Assembly (NCBI GenBank): GCA_016930575.1
Contig: JAFGGL010000005.1
Coordinates: 1-48,137, forward strand
DNA from: Clostridiales bacterium
GTDB taxonomy: Bacteria > Bacillota > Clostridia > Christensenellales > Aristaeellaceae
DNA length: 48,137 nucleotides
Reading direction: 5' to 3'
In this document: one piece after another, positions 47,413 through 48,137 of the stretch
Layout: every line of letters begins with the position of its first letter
Position numbering within the stretch: the first letter of the stretch is position 1
The notes under the pieces: model-generated
Told to the model about the DNA's origin: nothing
Database searches by the model: none
The model's input: only the letters and a program-made list of their open reading frames with translations
Position numbers and translations under genes: made by a program

Positions 47413-48137
47413 ATGGCACTGTTCAACAAGCTGCTGTTTAAAAAACCGAATATCCAGCTGGAGGGCGAAAACCCGGAAACCCCGCAGGCGGATGCGGACG
47501 TCGCGCTGGTGCACTGCTCCGAGTGCGAGGTGTCCGTACCGGTTAAGGTCATGCGCAAGCAGGACTACGTCTGTCCGCACTGCGGCGCACTGCAGAAGAT
47601 ATCCGCGCGCGACCGTATGCGTTGGCTGTGCGACGAAGGCAGCTTCAAAGAAATGGACAGGGACATGCAGCCCGTCGACCGCCTGGGATTTCCCAAGTAC
47701 GCCGAAAAACTGAAAAAATCCGCGCAGGAAAGCGGCGAGCCCGAGGGCGTGATCACCGGCACGGCGAAGATCGACGGCATGCGCTGCGCCGTGTTTTTCA
47801 TGGACCCGTTCTTCATCATGGGCTCGATGGGCGTCGTGGTGGGCGAGAAGATCACAAGGCTGTTCGAATACGCCGCCAAACGCAAGCTGCCGGTGATCGG
47901 CTACACGGTATCGGGCGGCGCGCGCATCCAGGAAGGCGTGTTTTCGCTGATGCAGATGGCCAAGACCTCCGGCGCGGTGCTCCGGCACAGCCAGAAGGGA
48001 CTGCTCTATATCGTGGTGCTCACGCACCCGACCACCGGCGGGGTGACGGCCTCGTTTGCCATGGAGGCGGATATCATCCTGGCCGAACCCAAAGCGCTGA
48101 TCGGCTTCGCGGGCCCGCGCGTGATCGAGCAGACCAT
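47413..48137 (+). CDS. accD: Acetyl-CoA carboxylase carboxyltransferase subunit beta (3'-truncated by window edge)
   Basis: The first 241 codons are present and the frame is open at the right edge. A four-Cys zinc ribbon lies near residues 35-58 (CSECEVSVPVKVMRKQDYVC, then PHCG), as in bacterial AccD. The crotonase-type carboxyltransferase fold follows: MGSMGVVVGEKITRLFEYAA, VIGYTVSGGARIQEGVFSLM, VVLTHPTTGGVTASFAMEAD and ALIGFAGPRVIEQT. It transfers CO2 from biotin to acetyl-CoA together with AccA, whose gene is expected next. GGAGCG lies 7 nt before ATG 47413. Confidence 0.95.
   Translation, partial: MALFNKLLFKKPNIQLEGENPETPQADADVALVHCSECEVSVPVKVMRKQDYVCPHCGALQKISARDRMRWLCDEGSFKEMDRDMQPVDRLGFPKYAEKLKKSAQESGEPEGVITGTAKIDGMRCAVFFMDPFFIMGSMGVVVGEKITRLFEYAAKRKLPVIGYTVSGGARIQEGVFSLMQMAKTSGAVLRHSQKGLLYIVVLTHPTTGGVTASFAMEADIILAEPKALIGFAGPRVIEQT

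Noticed and set aside
46049-47419. 456-codon open frame antisense to accC
   Set aside because: It is a shadow of a GC-rich gene with strong codon bias; it has no ribosome binding site, and its composition (His/Arg/Val-rich) is typical of antisense frames.
1-48137. CRISPR array
   Set aside because: No set of identical 25-40-bp repeats with unique spacers. The 23-bp array at 15195 is tandem without spacers, and the hairpin array at 2056 is too short and diverged.

Overview
The window reads as a chromosome segment of a fairly GC-rich member of the Clostridia (Bacillota). Supporting signs are ribosomal protein L27 with the cleavable Firmicutes N-terminus next to its protease gene prp, a Clostridium/Streptococcus-style type II fatty-acid synthesis operon with FabK as enoyl reductase, strong AGGAGG-type ribosome binding sites, and frequent TTG/GTG starts. 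Both solute-binding proteins have ordinary signal peptides without a lipobox. In my recollection this fits Christensenellales-like gut Clostridia, but that placement is inference.

Layout. Positions 1-6.9 kb are a rearranged or decaying prophage. Coat, scaffold and portal genes run leftward, while a reverse transcriptase fragment and the lysis cassette (NlpC/P60 endolysin, XhlA-like protein, two holin-type membrane proteins) run rightward. The portal and reverse transcriptase genes are both cut at a head-to-head junction near 3.50 kb. The prophage ends beside tRNA-Arg(ACG) at 7.06-7.13 kb, a likely integration target. Positions 7.3-13.8 kb hold a cupin, rplU-prp-rpmA, a LuxR/DUF2087 regulator, a KamA-type radical SAM enzyme, a PlsC-like acyltransferase and a GltS-like symporter. 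Positions 13.9-21.9 kb hold an MFS transporter, a DUF4143-type ATPase with four 23-bp repeats over its promoter, rsgA with a kinase-like gene, a twice-frameshifted gene, DUF3788, a flavin reductase, a HAD hydrolase remnant and a small Cys-rich protein. Positions 22-26.2 kb are a complete carbohydrate-type ABC importer. Positions 26.5-32.4 kb hold DUF975, aroF (DAHP synthase), an extended SDR and a large MacB/FtsX-type ABC protein.

Positions 32.5-38.2 kb are visibly AT-richer and form one catabolic unit. A GntR/FCD and an AraC regulator diverge from a tripartite TRAP transporter plus an HpcH/HpaI aldolase, and the intergenic region contains four TGTATACA palindromes. The block ends beside tRNA-Ser(GGA). 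After pyrophosphatase (ppa), positions 39.3-48.1 kb hold the fatty-acid operon marR(fabT-like)-fabH-acpP-fabK-fabD-fabG-fabF-accB-fabZ-accC-accD, cut inside accD at the right edge. It is driven by a near-consensus promoter with a palindrome beside the -10 box.

The most unusual signals are: the head-to-head prophage junction with a DGR-like reverse transcriptase; an array of three RNA-like hairpins with compensatory stem changes just upstream of the scaffold gene; the exact 23-bp repeat array over the DUF4143 ATPase promoter; the four GntR-type palindromes; and two long imperfect palindromes, one inside the fatty-acid operon.
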